Below are positions 7,064-13,790 of a DNA stretch of 47,628 nucleotides, one piece after another. Both the position numbers and the translations under genes were made by a program. Position 1 is the stretch's first letter; each line of letters opens with the position of its first letter. The stretch is taken from positions 1-47,628 of IMG/VR virus record IMGVR_UViG_3300036831_000023; one strand, given 5' to 3'. Source of the DNA: a virus. Below the pieces are notes generated by a model. It did no database searches, had not been told where the DNA came from, and was given only the letters and a program-made list of their open reading frames with translations.

Positions 7064-7825
7064 TCAGGGTATAGGGCGACGCCGCCTCGCCCGTCGTACC
7101 CCCTTCTTGAACACCCTCTTCTCCCACGGCTGATTAGACCTCCTCATAGTAGAGTCGCGGTTAGTTAGCCCACACTGTGGGCAGTGTAGTAAACGTAGCT
7201 CACGGTCTTTATACTCGTACTTCTCCTTGTCGTCATTCCACTCCTTACGCATGGCATGGAATGTCTCCTGCGGACGTACAGCTTTGAAGCGTCGAGCGGT
7301 CATACATCGTGGACACCACTTATAGGGGAGTGGTATCTTGCCACGAAGCTTAGCAGGTATGTCGTAGCCGTTACGGTTGACGAGTGCTGCATGGGGATCT
7401 ACATACTGCACTTTCTCGGTGATGAACACAAGACCATGCCATGGGCTAGCGAAGTACTTACGCAAACGCTGCCCGGTCTTAGGAGACTTCCAGGTAACGA
7501 ACCACGCCTGACGCTTGACCATGTGCGTCCACAGTAGTGGCTTACGGAGGCAAAGCCTGACTCCGTATGGGACTCTCCAACGATGCTCGCCACTGTGGAA
7601 GTATCCATCATCATCTATGAGAACGGCGCTAGCTTTATGCTGACGTTGGAACCAAGCGTACACTTTTTCAGTATCGTATTTACCGTGGAGAAATCCCGTT
7701 TGCGGACTGTAAAGATCGTCCCGGGACACCCTGCGAACTGCTCGACGCACGTCGGACACGCGAGTATCTCTACGCCCCTCACTCTTGCCGCCGCTATTGC
7801 GCCTCTTTCGGGGTGCCATTGGCAA
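7064..7825 (-). CDS. Zinc-binding hypothetical protein, about 250 residues
   Basis: 253 residues from a TTG at 7825 (AAGGAGG 4 bases upstream) or 251 from the ATG at 7819. The N-terminal 40 residues are Arg-rich. The core contains DTEKVYAWFQRQH, DDDGYFHSGEHRWRVP and KRQAWFVTWKSPKTG. The C-terminal part has CPRC near residue 173 and CPQC near 220, a split four-Cys zinc site. It resembles phage proteins of unknown function that carry a treble-clef or zinc-ribbon end. Its first 200 bases also have a plausible second reading frame (see the 78-residue entry), so the true N-terminus deserves care. Confidence 0.7.
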   Translation of the reverse strand: MPMAPRKRRNSGGKSEGRRDTRVSDVRRAVRRVSRDDLYSPQTGFLHGKYDTEKVYAWFQRQHKASAVLIDDDGYFHSGEHRWRVPYGVRLCLRKPLLWTHMVKRQAWFVTWKSPKTGQRLRKYFASPWHGLVFITEKVQYVDPHAALVNRNGYDIPAKLRGKIPLPYKWCPRCMTARRFKAVRPQETFHAMRKEWNDDKEKYEYKDRELRLLHCPQCGLTNRDSTMRRSNQPWEKRVFKKGVRRARRRRPIP

Positions 7826-7851
7826 TTGCCCTCCTTAGTCGACAGTTTCAT
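7615..7851 (-). CDS. Possible overlapping zinc-finger reading frame
   Basis: 78 residues from an ATG at 7851 preceded by GGAGGGG at good distance. It lies in another frame over the 5' end of the 250-residue gene. The first two thirds read like a real zinc protein: NCQWHPERGAIAA, then ACPTCVEQFAGCPG. The last third (KKCTLGSNVSIKLAPFS) is unconvincing. It may be a true overlapping gene, the displaced N-terminus of the following gene after a frameshift, or chance. I rate it low but record it because both its ribosome site and Cys/His pattern are good. Confidence 0.3.
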   Translation of the reverse strand: MKLSTKEGNCQWHPERGAIAAARVRGVEILACPTCVEQFAGCPGTIFTVRKRDFSTVNTILKKCTLGSNVSIKLAPFS

Positions 7852-8044
7852 CCCACCCCTCCGCGAAGCCTTGGAACTCCTCCATCTCACGCATCAACGT
7901 CTTACTGAGCGATGTGACTTTCTCAGTGAAGTTCTCCTGCACCTGGTCTGGATATCTGTCCATGACAGAGGCTATCAGGTTGATCGTCACCAAGGTGTCG
8001 ATAGCGATATGACCAAGCTCGCTTACACGCTCGTGTCTCTCCAC
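7835..8044 (-). CDS. Small helical hypothetical protein
   Basis: 69 residues from a GTG at 8044 with GGGGGTGAT upstream, 7 bases after the endonuclease stop. Entirely helical (LGHIAIDTLVTINLIASVM and LMREMEEFQGFAEG). Length and composition suggest a small dimeric helical protein. Not recognised. Confidence 0.65.
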   Translation of the reverse strand: MERHERVSELGHIAIDTLVTINLIASVMDRYPDQVQENFTEKVTSLSKTLMREMEEFQGFAEGWDETVD

Positions 8045-8051
8045 TCATGTA

Positions 8052-8477
8052 TCACCCCCGTTCTGCCAGTCGGCGCTTATTGGGTACTGCAACTCGAAGG
8101 TGCTTCTGGTACTCTATGAGTTCACGCGCGGCTTGCTGCTTCGCGTTGCTCCCGGGCTCACTCACAGCAATTCGCCTCATAAGTACCAACTCATCCCGCT
8201 TCACTGTGCAGAAGGGGATAAGCATATCTGTTAGTGCAGCAATATCCTTAGCATTCCGCACCCCCCATACGTAGAAGGGACTGCGGCTCGCGGTGGGAGT
8301 GATCTTGTAGACACCACCTAACCCCACGATTTTAGCAAACCTGTCGAGTGGTTCTCTTAGTCGCTGGCTCACCTGCACAGTGATCGAGGTTGTTTTCCCG
8401 CGAGGTAGCCTAACGAAGACACAACCTTCTCCATCGAAGAAACCCCCCGCCCAACCTAGATCGTGCGAGAATGTCAT
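8052..8477 (-). CDS. LAGLIDADG-type homing endonuclease-like protein
   Basis: 141 residues, ATG at 8477. GWAGGFFDGEGCV (residues 8-20) is a single LAGLIDADG motif with the acidic residue in the expected place; the following SITVQVSQRL and later FYVWGVRNAKDI fit the beta saddle of this family. One-motif proteins work as homodimers and cut long DNA sites. It is free-standing (no intron or intein seen) and sits at the head of the left operon beside the primase-helicase gene, a usual target neighbourhood for homing genes. Its promoter is positioned so that transcription would begin at the ATG. It may spread itself between related phages. Confidence 0.82.
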   Translation of the reverse strand: MTFSHDLGWAGGFFDGEGCVFVRLPRGKTTSITVQVSQRLREPLDRFAKIVGLGGVYKITPTASRSPFYVWGVRNAKDIAALTDMLIPFCTVKRDELVLMRRIAVSEPGSNAKQQAARELIEYQKHLRVAVPNKRRLAERG

Positions 8478-8483
8478 ACATGC

Positions 8484-8513
8484 ATGTTATCACATGGATA
8501 TCACACCTGTCAA
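8484..8513 (-). promoter_or_regulatory. sigma70-like promoter, leftward, leaderless geometry
   Basis: Minus strand TTGACA (8508-8513), 18-base spacer, TAACAT (8484-8489). The ATG of the endonuclease gene lies with 6 bases between it and the -10 box, so transcription should start at the first base of the codon. Its -35 overlaps the -35 of the rightward promoter. Confidence 0.65.
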
Positions 8514-8535
8514 GTCCATCCTCGTCATGTATAAT
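8507..8535 (+). promoter_or_regulatory. sigma70-like promoter, rightward, for primase-helicase
   Basis: CTGTCA (8507-8512), 17-base spacer, TATAAT (8530-8535). The -35 shares five bases with the leftward -35 box, so RNA polymerase could not occupy both at once. Direct repeats of TATCACA at 8489-8505 lie in the same region and could bind a regulator. Confidence 0.6.
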
Positions 8536-8570
8536 GGTCGTATGCATATATACAAGAGAGAGGAGTGATA

Positions 8571-10616
8571 GTGGAGCTTGACTGTGAGGAGTTTCTCGAG
8601 CTCGTCTGGGGGGAAGACCCCGGATGGGTAGACCTGCCAGCGAAGGTCGGGGAGTACTGGGTGCCGTGGTATCACGATTGGGAGGGCGATGCCGAACTCG
8701 CAATCACTAACCGCATCGACACCTGCCTACGCGATCGTGAGTCTTTGTACTTTAGCGTTTGTAAGTTCTCAGAGAAGGGGAGGTCGATAGAGAATGTCTT
8801 GCCCGGAGAGTGGCTCTTCGCTGATCTCGACGCTGTATCACCGACGGTGGCGAGAAATGATGGACTCATGCCTACCCTGGCTTGGGAATCTTCACCGGGC
8901 CGGTTTCAGGCTCTGTGGCACCTTGACAGAGAGTTACGCCCGAAAGTACTGGAGAAGCTTAACAGAGGTCTCAGTTACCATCTGGGAGCGGACTTCGGCG
9001 GATGGGATCTCACTCAGGTCCTCAGACTACCAGGCACTCGAAACTTCAAGTATGAATCTGCGCCACCGGTTACACTCATGTGGGCAGAGACGGGGCGCAT
9101 CTATAACCCCCGTGAGGTCTGGGCAGTCGTTAAGGGCAGTCTACCTAGAGAAGGATTGCCCGCCGGGGAAGATCTACGAGATGCAGGACCCATGCCAGCC
9201 ATCGTCAAAGCACTGCTACGTGCTAAACCCGAAGACGTGGTCGAAGGTGAGCGATCCGAAAAGCTCTGGCGTATTGAGTGCGCTCTGTGCGAGTCTGGGT
9301 GGTCAGAGGATGCTATCTTCGCAGTCGTCTGTGACTCGGCATGGAATAAGTGGCGAACAGAGGGTATTACCAGCTGGGAGCGACGTCTCAGAGCTGACAT
9401 CTCCAAGGCCGCTCGGTACGTCCGAGCCCATAGTAGAGAACATGCAAGTGAACTCGGAGGATCCGAACAAGCCAGCGTCGTTTCTGGGGAGTCCGAGGCA
9501 GTCGATGACTTAGACTTAGACTCAGAGCCGACTGACACACAATCGACGCTGCACCTGCCGTGGGTGGGGTACTCTTCGTTTATGGCGATGCGGATTGACC
9601 CGCCGCGGTGGTTGGTGGAGGACATCTGGACCGCTGGGAGTCATGGGGTGATCGGCGGGGAGCCGAAGACGTCGAAGACCACGCTGACGCTGGGGCTGGG
9701 GCTGGCTATCGCTTCGGGTAAGCCGTTTCTTGGACAATATCGAGTGCGGACACCGGGTCCAGTGCTACTGGTCCAGGAGGAGAATGCGCAGGTGGATGTT
9801 CAGGACAAGCTGCAGAAACTAGCGTGGCATTCGGGACTCTTGCGGGTGGGGGATGTTGTTACCACGCCCCTTGGGGCGGGTGCGCTGGGTACGCAGGGGG
9901 TAACGCTAGACTTCCCAGATGATGTGCCGTTGAGGTTGCTGAATAACTGGGGCTTCGATCTGACCGATGCGGAACATCGTGAGGCATTGGAGGAGGAGAT
10001 TCAGACGCTACGTCCAGTGGCGTTGATGATGGATCCACTCTATCTGATGCTGCCCGGGGTGAACCTCGACAAGGGCTACGTGGTGACACCGTACCTGAAG
10101 TGGCTGTTGGGACTTCGCAATGAATATGGTTGCGCGGTGATTGTCAACCACCACATGGGTAAGTCGTCAGTAGAGAACTCAGGACGTCGCGCAGGTCAAC
10201 GATTGATGGGCTCAGCGTTGTTCCACGGCTGGGTGGATTGTGCGCTTTACACCTCACAGGTGGATCTAACTGAGGATAAGCCAGGATGGGTCGGAGTACA
10301 CATGGAGCGCGAGTTCAGGTCGATGCAACCGCAAGGGTCGCTTGACATCTCTATGTTCTTCGGGAAACCTGGGGACATTGATACGATGGAGGTGTTGGTT
10401 GAACAGGGTAAGGGGTTGAGTCAAGTCATCGTGGACATGGTGACTAAGGAACCCGGCACCACAGCTCGTAAGGTGGCAGATGCTTTGGGTATAGATATCA
10501 AGGTGGTTGTTGGACGTGCGCGAGATGCCGGTCTTGAGATCGTCTCAAGAAAGCATCCAAAAGGCATGAGTTATGTGCTATCCCCCAACGGGGATTCGGA
10601 ACGGCATACATCGTAG
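8571..10616 (+). CDS. Primase-helicase (AEP primase domain plus RecA-like ATPase)
   Basis: 681 residues from the GTG at 8571, chosen because GAGGAG lies 5 bases upstream; the GTG at 8565 would leave no spacing. Residues 75-165 resemble RepB-type archaeo-eukaryotic primases: WLFADLDAVSP (metal-binding Asp85 and Asp87), SSPGRFQALWHLD, and VLRLPGTRNFK. A RecA/AAA-25-type ATPase follows with Walker A GEPKTSKTT (about 363-371) and Walker B-like LMMDPLYLML (about 485-494). The last 60 residues form a winged-helix-like segment (TTARKVADALGIDIKVVVGRA). The protein likely primes and unwinds DNA at the replication fork. It is transcribed away from the other replication genes. Roles are inferred from motifs. 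Confidence 0.88.
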   Translation: MELDCEEFLELVWGEDPGWVDLPAKVGEYWVPWYHDWEGDAELAITNRIDTCLRDRESLYFSVCKFSEKGRSIENVLPGEWLFADLDAVSPTVARNDGLMPTLAWESSPGRFQALWHLDRELRPKVLEKLNRGLSYHLGADFGGWDLTQVLRLPGTRNFKYESAPPVTLMWAETGRIYNPREVWAVVKGSLPREGLPAGEDLRDAGPMPAIVKALLRAKPEDVVEGERSEKLWRIECALCESGWSEDAIFAVVCDSAWNKWRTEGITSWERRLRADISKAARYVRAHSREHASELGGSEQASVVSGESEAVDDLDLDSEPTDTQSTLHLPWVGYSSFMAMRIDPPRWLVEDIWTAGSHGVIGGEPKTSKTTLTLGLGLAIASGKPFLGQYRVRTPGPVLLVQEENAQVDVQDKLQKLAWHSGLLRVGDVVTTPLGAGALGTQGVTLDFPDDVPLRLLNNWGFDLTDAEHREALEEEIQTLRPVALMMDPLYLMLPGVNLDKGYVVTPYLKWLLGLRNEYGCAVIVNHHMGKSSVENSGRRAGQRLMGSALFHGWVDCALYTSQVDLTEDKPGWVGVHMEREFRSMQPQGSLDISMFFGKPGDIDTMEVLVEQGKGLSQVIVDMVTKEPGTTARKVADALGIDIKVVVGRARDAGLEIVSRKHPKGMSYVLSPNGDSERHTS

Positions 10617-10626
10617 TTAGTGTATT

Positions 10627-10654
10627 CATACATATTACCTTTAGGTAATGTATG
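10627..10654. promoter_or_regulatory. Inverted repeat between primase-helicase and next gene
   Basis: CATACATATTACC and GGTAATGTATG flank TTTA, giving nearly complete dyad symmetry (one arm has two extra bases). It has no T-tract, so it looks more like a protein-binding site than a terminator. A TATGAT box overlaps its right arm at 10651. Confidence 0.5.
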
Positions 10655-10682
10655 ATCACACAACGAAGGTACAAGGAGGGGA

Positions 10683-11339
10683 ATGACTAGGGTAAGAACC
10701 GACGAACGCCGACGATATGAGAGGCAACTGAATCTGAACCGCACATTGAAGAGGTTCGCTGTTGAATCCATCGTCGCTATTGAGCCTGACAACCCCAGAT
10801 CACGGGTAGTGTGCACCCTCTGTGGTCATGAATCACCGCGGTGTGGGGCGGGTGCTAGGATCAGGCATAAGTGGATGTGTCCGATGAACTCGTCGAGGGC
10901 GGAGGTGACCATGACAGGTGACACCGAAGGTGTCATAAAGAATCCGAGTGAGGTCCTTGAATCGTGGCTTGAATCGGAAGGGTTCCAACGCAGTTACCTC
11001 TGGGGTAGGGTGGCAATGGCGTTGGAATTAATTACCGTCAAACGTACTCTTGAGGCTTACGGCGAGGCAATGATGGACTTCGAACGAGAGCAAATCATCT
11101 CCGTGCTTGACACCTTTATGGTGTCACAGGGCGTAGCGAATCGTGCCTACGAACTCTATGAGTGGCTGCTAGAGTGGCGCAAGCTGAAGTTTATAGCAGT
11201 TGACGAGGCCGTCGAACACGTCGACCCCGACGTTCAGCCTTCTGAGCCCGGAAGGCCTCTAAGTGTTTCTGTTCCCGAGCGGCATAGACGCGTTCTGCGT
11301 GGTAACGGTCGAAGTCCGGACCCTCCATCAGTACACTGA
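10683..11339 (+). CDS. Hypothetical protein with N-terminal Cys motif, possible internal start
   Basis: 218 residues, ATG at 10683 with AAGGAGG upstream. Residues 40-65 contain CTLCGHESPRCGAG...WMCPMN, a zinc-finger-like cluster (C-x2-C-x5-C...C). Then a strong in-frame ribosome site (GGAGGTGACC) precedes an ATG at 10910, so a 142-residue helical product starting MTGDTEGVIKNPSEV may also be made. The helical part (ESWLESEGFQRSYLWGRVAM; YELYEWLLEWRKLKF) is not recognised. The last 149 bases overlap a gene on the other strand tail to tail, and the final 40 residues look disordered. Confidence 0.68.
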   Translation: MTRVRTDERRRYERQLNLNRTLKRFAVESIVAIEPDNPRSRVVCTLCGHESPRCGAGARIRHKWMCPMNSSRAEVTMTGDTEGVIKNPSEVLESWLESEGFQRSYLWGRVAMALELITVKRTLEAYGEAMMDFEREQIISVLDTFMVSQGVANRAYELYEWLLEWRKLKFIAVDEAVEHVDPDVQPSEPGRPLSVSVPERHRRVLRGNGRSPDPPSVH

Positions 11340-11550
11340 GCTTGCGCAGGACTGGGGCGTTGAGGAAGAGCGCTCGCCATGAGGATCGACGGATGTGGAT
11401 CTCCTGCACGAACTTATGACTACCTGGCTGGATGCTGCGGATGGTGACGTATCCGTCGTAGAACAGCACTTGCAGTACCCCTTTGCCATTCTTGACCTCG
11501 AGAGTGTACGGATGCCCATTCTTCTTGATGTAGCGACTAAGTTTAGACAA
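11191..11550 (-). CDS. Hypothetical protein, basic C-terminus
   Basis: 119 residues from a TTG at 11550 overlapping the previous stop. The N-terminal 80 residues alternate beta strands (YTLEVKNGKGVLQVLFYDGY) and read like a small SH3 or beta barrel domain; the tail KAERRGRRVRRPRQLL is strongly basic and could bind nucleic acid. Last gene of the leftward small-gene block; it overlaps the converging gene by 149 bases. Not recognised. Confidence 0.65.
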   Translation of the reverse strand: MSKLSRYIKKNGHPYTLEVKNGKGVLQVLFYDGYVTIRSIQPGSHKFVQEIHIRRSSWRALFLNAPVLRKLSVLMEGPDFDRYHAERVYAAREQKHLEAFRAQKAERRGRRVRRPRQLL

Positions 11551-11731
11551 GAGTAGCGCTCACGATCTCTACACGATAACGCTTGTCGAGCACCTTGCGG
11601 TGAGAAACACGAATAGCCTCGCGTTTGATATCCCTCATACAATCATCTACGTCCATAGCGCTTTGAGCCCACATCTCCACTGAGATGGTGAAATCACGAC
11701 GGACCTTCATTGTGTGCTTGGGGTCATTCAC
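11543..11731 (-). CDS. Small hypothetical protein
   Basis: 62 residues from the GTG at 11731, chosen because GGAGG lies 4 bases upstream; its beginning overlaps the end of the secreted nuclease gene. DFTISVEMWAQSAMDVDDCM and DKRYRVEIVSATLV suggest an alpha/beta sandwich of the kind seen in small phage proteins. Its layout resembles the 57- and 60-residue proteins at 14139-14312 and 14548-14730 (beta strand, helix with Ala/Asp, beta strand), hinting at a small paralogous family. Confidence 0.62.
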   Translation of the reverse strand: MNDPKHTMKVRRDFTISVEMWAQSAMDVDDCMRDIKREAIRVSHRKVLDKRYRVEIVSATLV

Positions 11732-12221
11732 CTTTCCTCCAATCATGGCGCATGATGGACTGCGCCTGTAGTAGTGTCATGTTGCCTACGCAGACTTCAT
11801 CGTGGAGTTTGTTCTCGAGGTTGTCCTTCACGTAACTGCTCGGATGGGGTTCTGGCCACAAGTTCTTTACGCTGGTGGGGTTACCGCCCAACTCTAGTGG
11901 GATGAGATGATCGAGCTCGTAATTACTTGCGCTGGTTCCATTGATGTAGCCATAGGCCCTCATCAATTTGTACTTCAGTGGTTCTGTATAGTTAACTGAT
12001 GGGCGCGGCGGATCATCGTACCGACACAGCATAGCTGTCGTGTAGCCTGCCGCAACTGCACCTGGAGTGCATCTTGGATCAGGTAGTAGGCCACCCACCC
12101 GATAGTGACAAGCTGTGGGCACTGTACTTGGACCAGCAGCTAGGCTTGAAACGCCTGTCACCATGAGGACTATCACGATGGGGGCTAACAAGCCTATAGT
12201 GAATAGGCGACTGAATAACAT
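11724..12221 (-). CDS. Secreted HNH-like nuclease
   Basis: 165 residues from the ATG at 12221 (AGGAGA upstream). The first 25 residues form a signal peptide (LFTIGLLAPIVIVLMVTGVSS) [hydrophobic core LLAPIVIVLMV], with cleavage likely after SLAAG. The mature part has Cys residues suited to disulfides and the motif YELDHLIPLELGGNP...VKNLWPE, matching the DH...N core of HNH nucleases found in secreted actinobacterial proteins; ENKLHDEVC then follows. It may be exported to cut DNA outside the cell or in the cell wall space. The last catalytic His is not obvious. An 80-bp repeated element lies upstream. Confidence 0.7.
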   Translation of the reverse strand: MLFSRLFTIGLLAPIVIVLMVTGVSSLAAGPSTVPTACHYRVGGLLPDPRCTPGAVAAGYTTAMLCRYDDPPRPSVNYTEPLKYKLMRAYGYINGTSASNYELDHLIPLELGGNPTSVKNLWPEPHPSSYVKDNLENKLHDEVCVGNMTLLQAQSIMRHDWRKGE

Positions 12222-12283
12222 GGAGAGTTCTCCTGATCGACGCGATGACGACACAAATCGGCGATATGCCAAAGGCGATTCAT

Positions 12284-12363
12284 GGCGTCTTTGGGATGAC
12301 GGAATGTGTGATGTGATGTTCGATGCATGTGCAACGGCTCAGTGTATCTCGGACGCCTAGGGA
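12284..12363. repeat. 80-bp conserved noncoding element, copy B
   Basis: Ungapped match of 52 of 80 bases to 41927-42006. Strongest blocks are GGCGTC, GATGACGG, TGATGTTCGATGCA and GGACGCCTAGGGA at identical spacing. The outer ends (GGCGTC and GGACGCC) can pair with each other. It lies between a terminator and the signal-peptide gene at 12221. No reading frame is conserved in it. Confidence 0.7.
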
Positions 12364-12401
12364 AAAATAAGGGCGGACGTCTGTGAAAGCACGCCCGCCC
12401 T
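12363..12401 (-). terminator. Rho-independent terminator after the histone-like gene
   Basis: On the minus strand the stem AGGGCGGGCGT / ACGTCCGCCCT (one mismatch) closes a 10-base loop and is followed by TTATTTTT. This is the clearest intrinsic terminator in the window and ends transcription of the 12988-12431 gene. Confidence 0.88.
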
Positions 12402-12430
12402 CCTATCGACTTCCGGAAGCCGACGAAGTG

Positions 12431-12988
12431 TTACTTGGTCTTCTTCTTCGTCGACTTCTTCTTCGGTGCGGGCTCTTCCTCTTCGTCGTCCTCTTCGTCG
12501 TCTTCGTCCTCGACCTCAGTCTTCTTCTTGGCCTTGGACTTCTTGGACTTGTCGACGCGCTCCTTCAGCTCTTCGAGACGCTTGCTGCGCGACTCGGTCA
12601 AAGCCTCCTGAGCCTCTTCGAGGTCGTCGAACCCGAGCGCTTCGAGTGCATCATCGATGCTGTCCCACTCGTAGCGGTTGTTCTCGTTCTTCTTGACCTT
12701 CTTCTGACGGAGCAGGACGCGAAGCTCACGTCCACTCGTCTCGAGCGCCTCAGCGAGATCCTTCGAGCCCACAGTGTCAGACTCCTTCTTCGCCTTGGCC
12801 TTGGACTTCGTGGACTTCGACGTCGACTTCTTCGACTTCTTCGGCGCCTCATCCTCGTCTTCCTCCTCGACATCCTCGTCCTCTGACTCGTCTGCGAGGT
12901 CTTCGAGGTCGAGTTCGTCGTCCTCATCGAGATCGAGCTCATCCTCGACGTCTTCGACTTCGACTTTCTTCTTGCTCTTTGCGGCCAT
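12431..12988 (-). CDS. Histone-like acidic/basic protein with HTH domain
   Basis: 185 residues from the ATG at 12988 with AAGGAGG upstream. Residues 1-50 are strongly acidic (long runs of Asp and Glu), followed by a Lys/Ser-rich linker (KKSKKSTSKSTKSKAKAKK), then a folded domain: VGSKDLAEALETSGRELRVLLRQ...NRYEWDSIDDALEALGF. The end is again Lys- and Glu-rich with PAPKKKSTKKKTK. The folded domain aligns with the 71- and 64-residue HTH proteins at 15376-15591 and 16536-16730 (helix, SG turn, VRxxLR recognition helix, then a W and a short helix). A nucleoid-associated or DNA-compacting role is likely. It has its own promoter and terminator, so it may be abundantly expressed. Confidence 0.75.
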   Translation of the reverse strand: MAAKSKKKVEVEDVEDELDLDEDDELDLEDLADESEDEDVEEEDEDEAPKKSKKSTSKSTKSKAKAKKESDTVGSKDLAEALETSGRELRVLLRQKKVKKNENNRYEWDSIDDALEALGFDDLEEAQEALTESRSKRLEELKERVDKSKKSKAKKKTEVEDEDDEEDDEEEEPAPKKKSTKKKTK

Positions 12989-13058
12989 ATAGGCCAGCCT
13001 CCTTGCAGCACCCTTGGAATAGATAACTGCCGATGGGGCGCTTAAGCACCGACAGTTA

Positions 13059-13087
13059 ATCTTATCAAACTTCGCGTGCCGTGTCAA
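13059..13087 (-). promoter_or_regulatory. Strong sigma70-like promoter for the histone-like gene
   Basis: Minus strand TTGACA (13082-13087), 17-base spacer, TAAGAT (13059-13064). Predicted start near 13051 leaves a leader of about 64 bases. A dyad (AACTGCCG...CGACAGTT, 13025-13057) covers the predicted start and could be an operator. Confidence 0.75.
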
Positions 13088-13105
13088 CTGACGATAGCCA
13101 GACTA

Positions 13106-13477
13106 TTATCGCGGGTCCACTAGCTCTTGAATGAGGACACGAGTCCGGGCAATCGCATCGAAGTCTTGGAGCAATCGCTTGAGATCCTTATAAGTCTCGC
13201 CGTTGATCCCGTCGATCTCCGCCCACGCTTCCTGTAGTTGATCCCGAACCTCGTCTAGGATAGCATAGGCAGTAGAACATTCAATTGCCCACTCCTCGTT
13301 AATAGACTCATCAGTGGGTGGTTTGATGGCGTTGCGGAACTGGTCGAGGTTGTTGAGCAACTTGCAGAGAGGGTCTACCTCACTGACAGATGCGAGGTGA
13401 AGTACACGGCCGGGATTCCACTCGCCTTGAAGGTTGTCAAGTTCCTCAGCCGTGGGGAATTCACGGTAGTTGGCCAT
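13106..13477 (-). CDS. Helical hypothetical protein
   Basis: 123 residues from the ATG at 13477, which overlaps the TGA of the preceding gene (TGATG). All-helical: ELDNLQGEWNPGRVLHLASV, LCKLLNNLDQFRNAI, STAYAILDEVRDQLQEAW. No motif recognised. It is the last gene of the coupled small-gene chain before the histone-like gene. Confidence 0.7.
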   Translation of the reverse strand: MANYREFPTAEELDNLQGEWNPGRVLHLASVSEVDPLCKLLNNLDQFRNAIKPPTDESINEEWAIECSTAYAILDEVRDQLQEAWAEIDGINGETYKDLKRLLQDFDAIARTRVLIQELVDPR

Positions 13478-13626
13478 CACTGCACCGCCCGATGGCCCAC
13501 TGTGGTGATCCGCAACGCGATCAAGCCGTAGGGGTCAGCCTCGACCTTGGGCGACTGCCAACCACATCCGCGGCAGTTCGTGTGAGCCTTGCCTCTTGCG
13601 AGGGTAAGTACGATGGGGTGTTTCAT
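13477..13626 (-). CDS. Tiny Cys-containing protein
   Basis: 49 residues (MKHPIVLTLARGKAHTNCRG...), ATG at 13626 overlapping the previous TGA (ATGA) with GGAGGG upstream. CRGCGW gives one C-x2-C knuckle; the remaining 30 residues (DPYGLIALRITTVGHRAVQ) form a short alpha/beta tail. Probably half a zinc site. Function unknown. Confidence 0.65.
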   Translation of the reverse strand: MKHPIVLTLARGKAHTNCRGCGWQSPKVEADPYGLIALRITTVGHRAVQ

Positions 13627-13790
13627 GAGCCCTCCTTGACTCGTTCCCAGTTATGCAGCATGGACGGTTTGCCTGGTGTTGGACAACGGTCGCCTGCGAA
13701 CACCCAGCCGTGAAATCTGCCAGTAGTATACCCACAATCCTTGCAACGAATCTTGTAGCGTGGTGGGCGCTTGTGCTTCGTTCGGCTCAT
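13623..13790 (-). CDS. Small basic zinc-finger-like protein
   Basis: 55 residues from the ATG at 13790 that overlaps the upstream TGA (ATGA). MSRTKHKRPPRYKIRCKDCGY is very basic and carries CKDC; DRCPTPGKPSMLHNW follows and could complete the metal site. The same frame is open upstream to 13901 with a convincing composition (DETDYVQFTAIAQGRLVSRG), so a 92-residue form starting at 13901 is possible. Confidence 0.62.
   Translation of the reverse strand: MSRTKHKRPPRYKIRCKDCGYTTGRFHGWVFAGDRCPTPGKPSMLHNWERVKEGS

Noticed and set aside
12383-12886. Rightward 167-residue Leu-rich frame that looks like a membrane protein
   Set aside because: It is the antisense of the Glu/Lys repeats in the histone-like gene; Leu runs arise from CTC/CTT complements.
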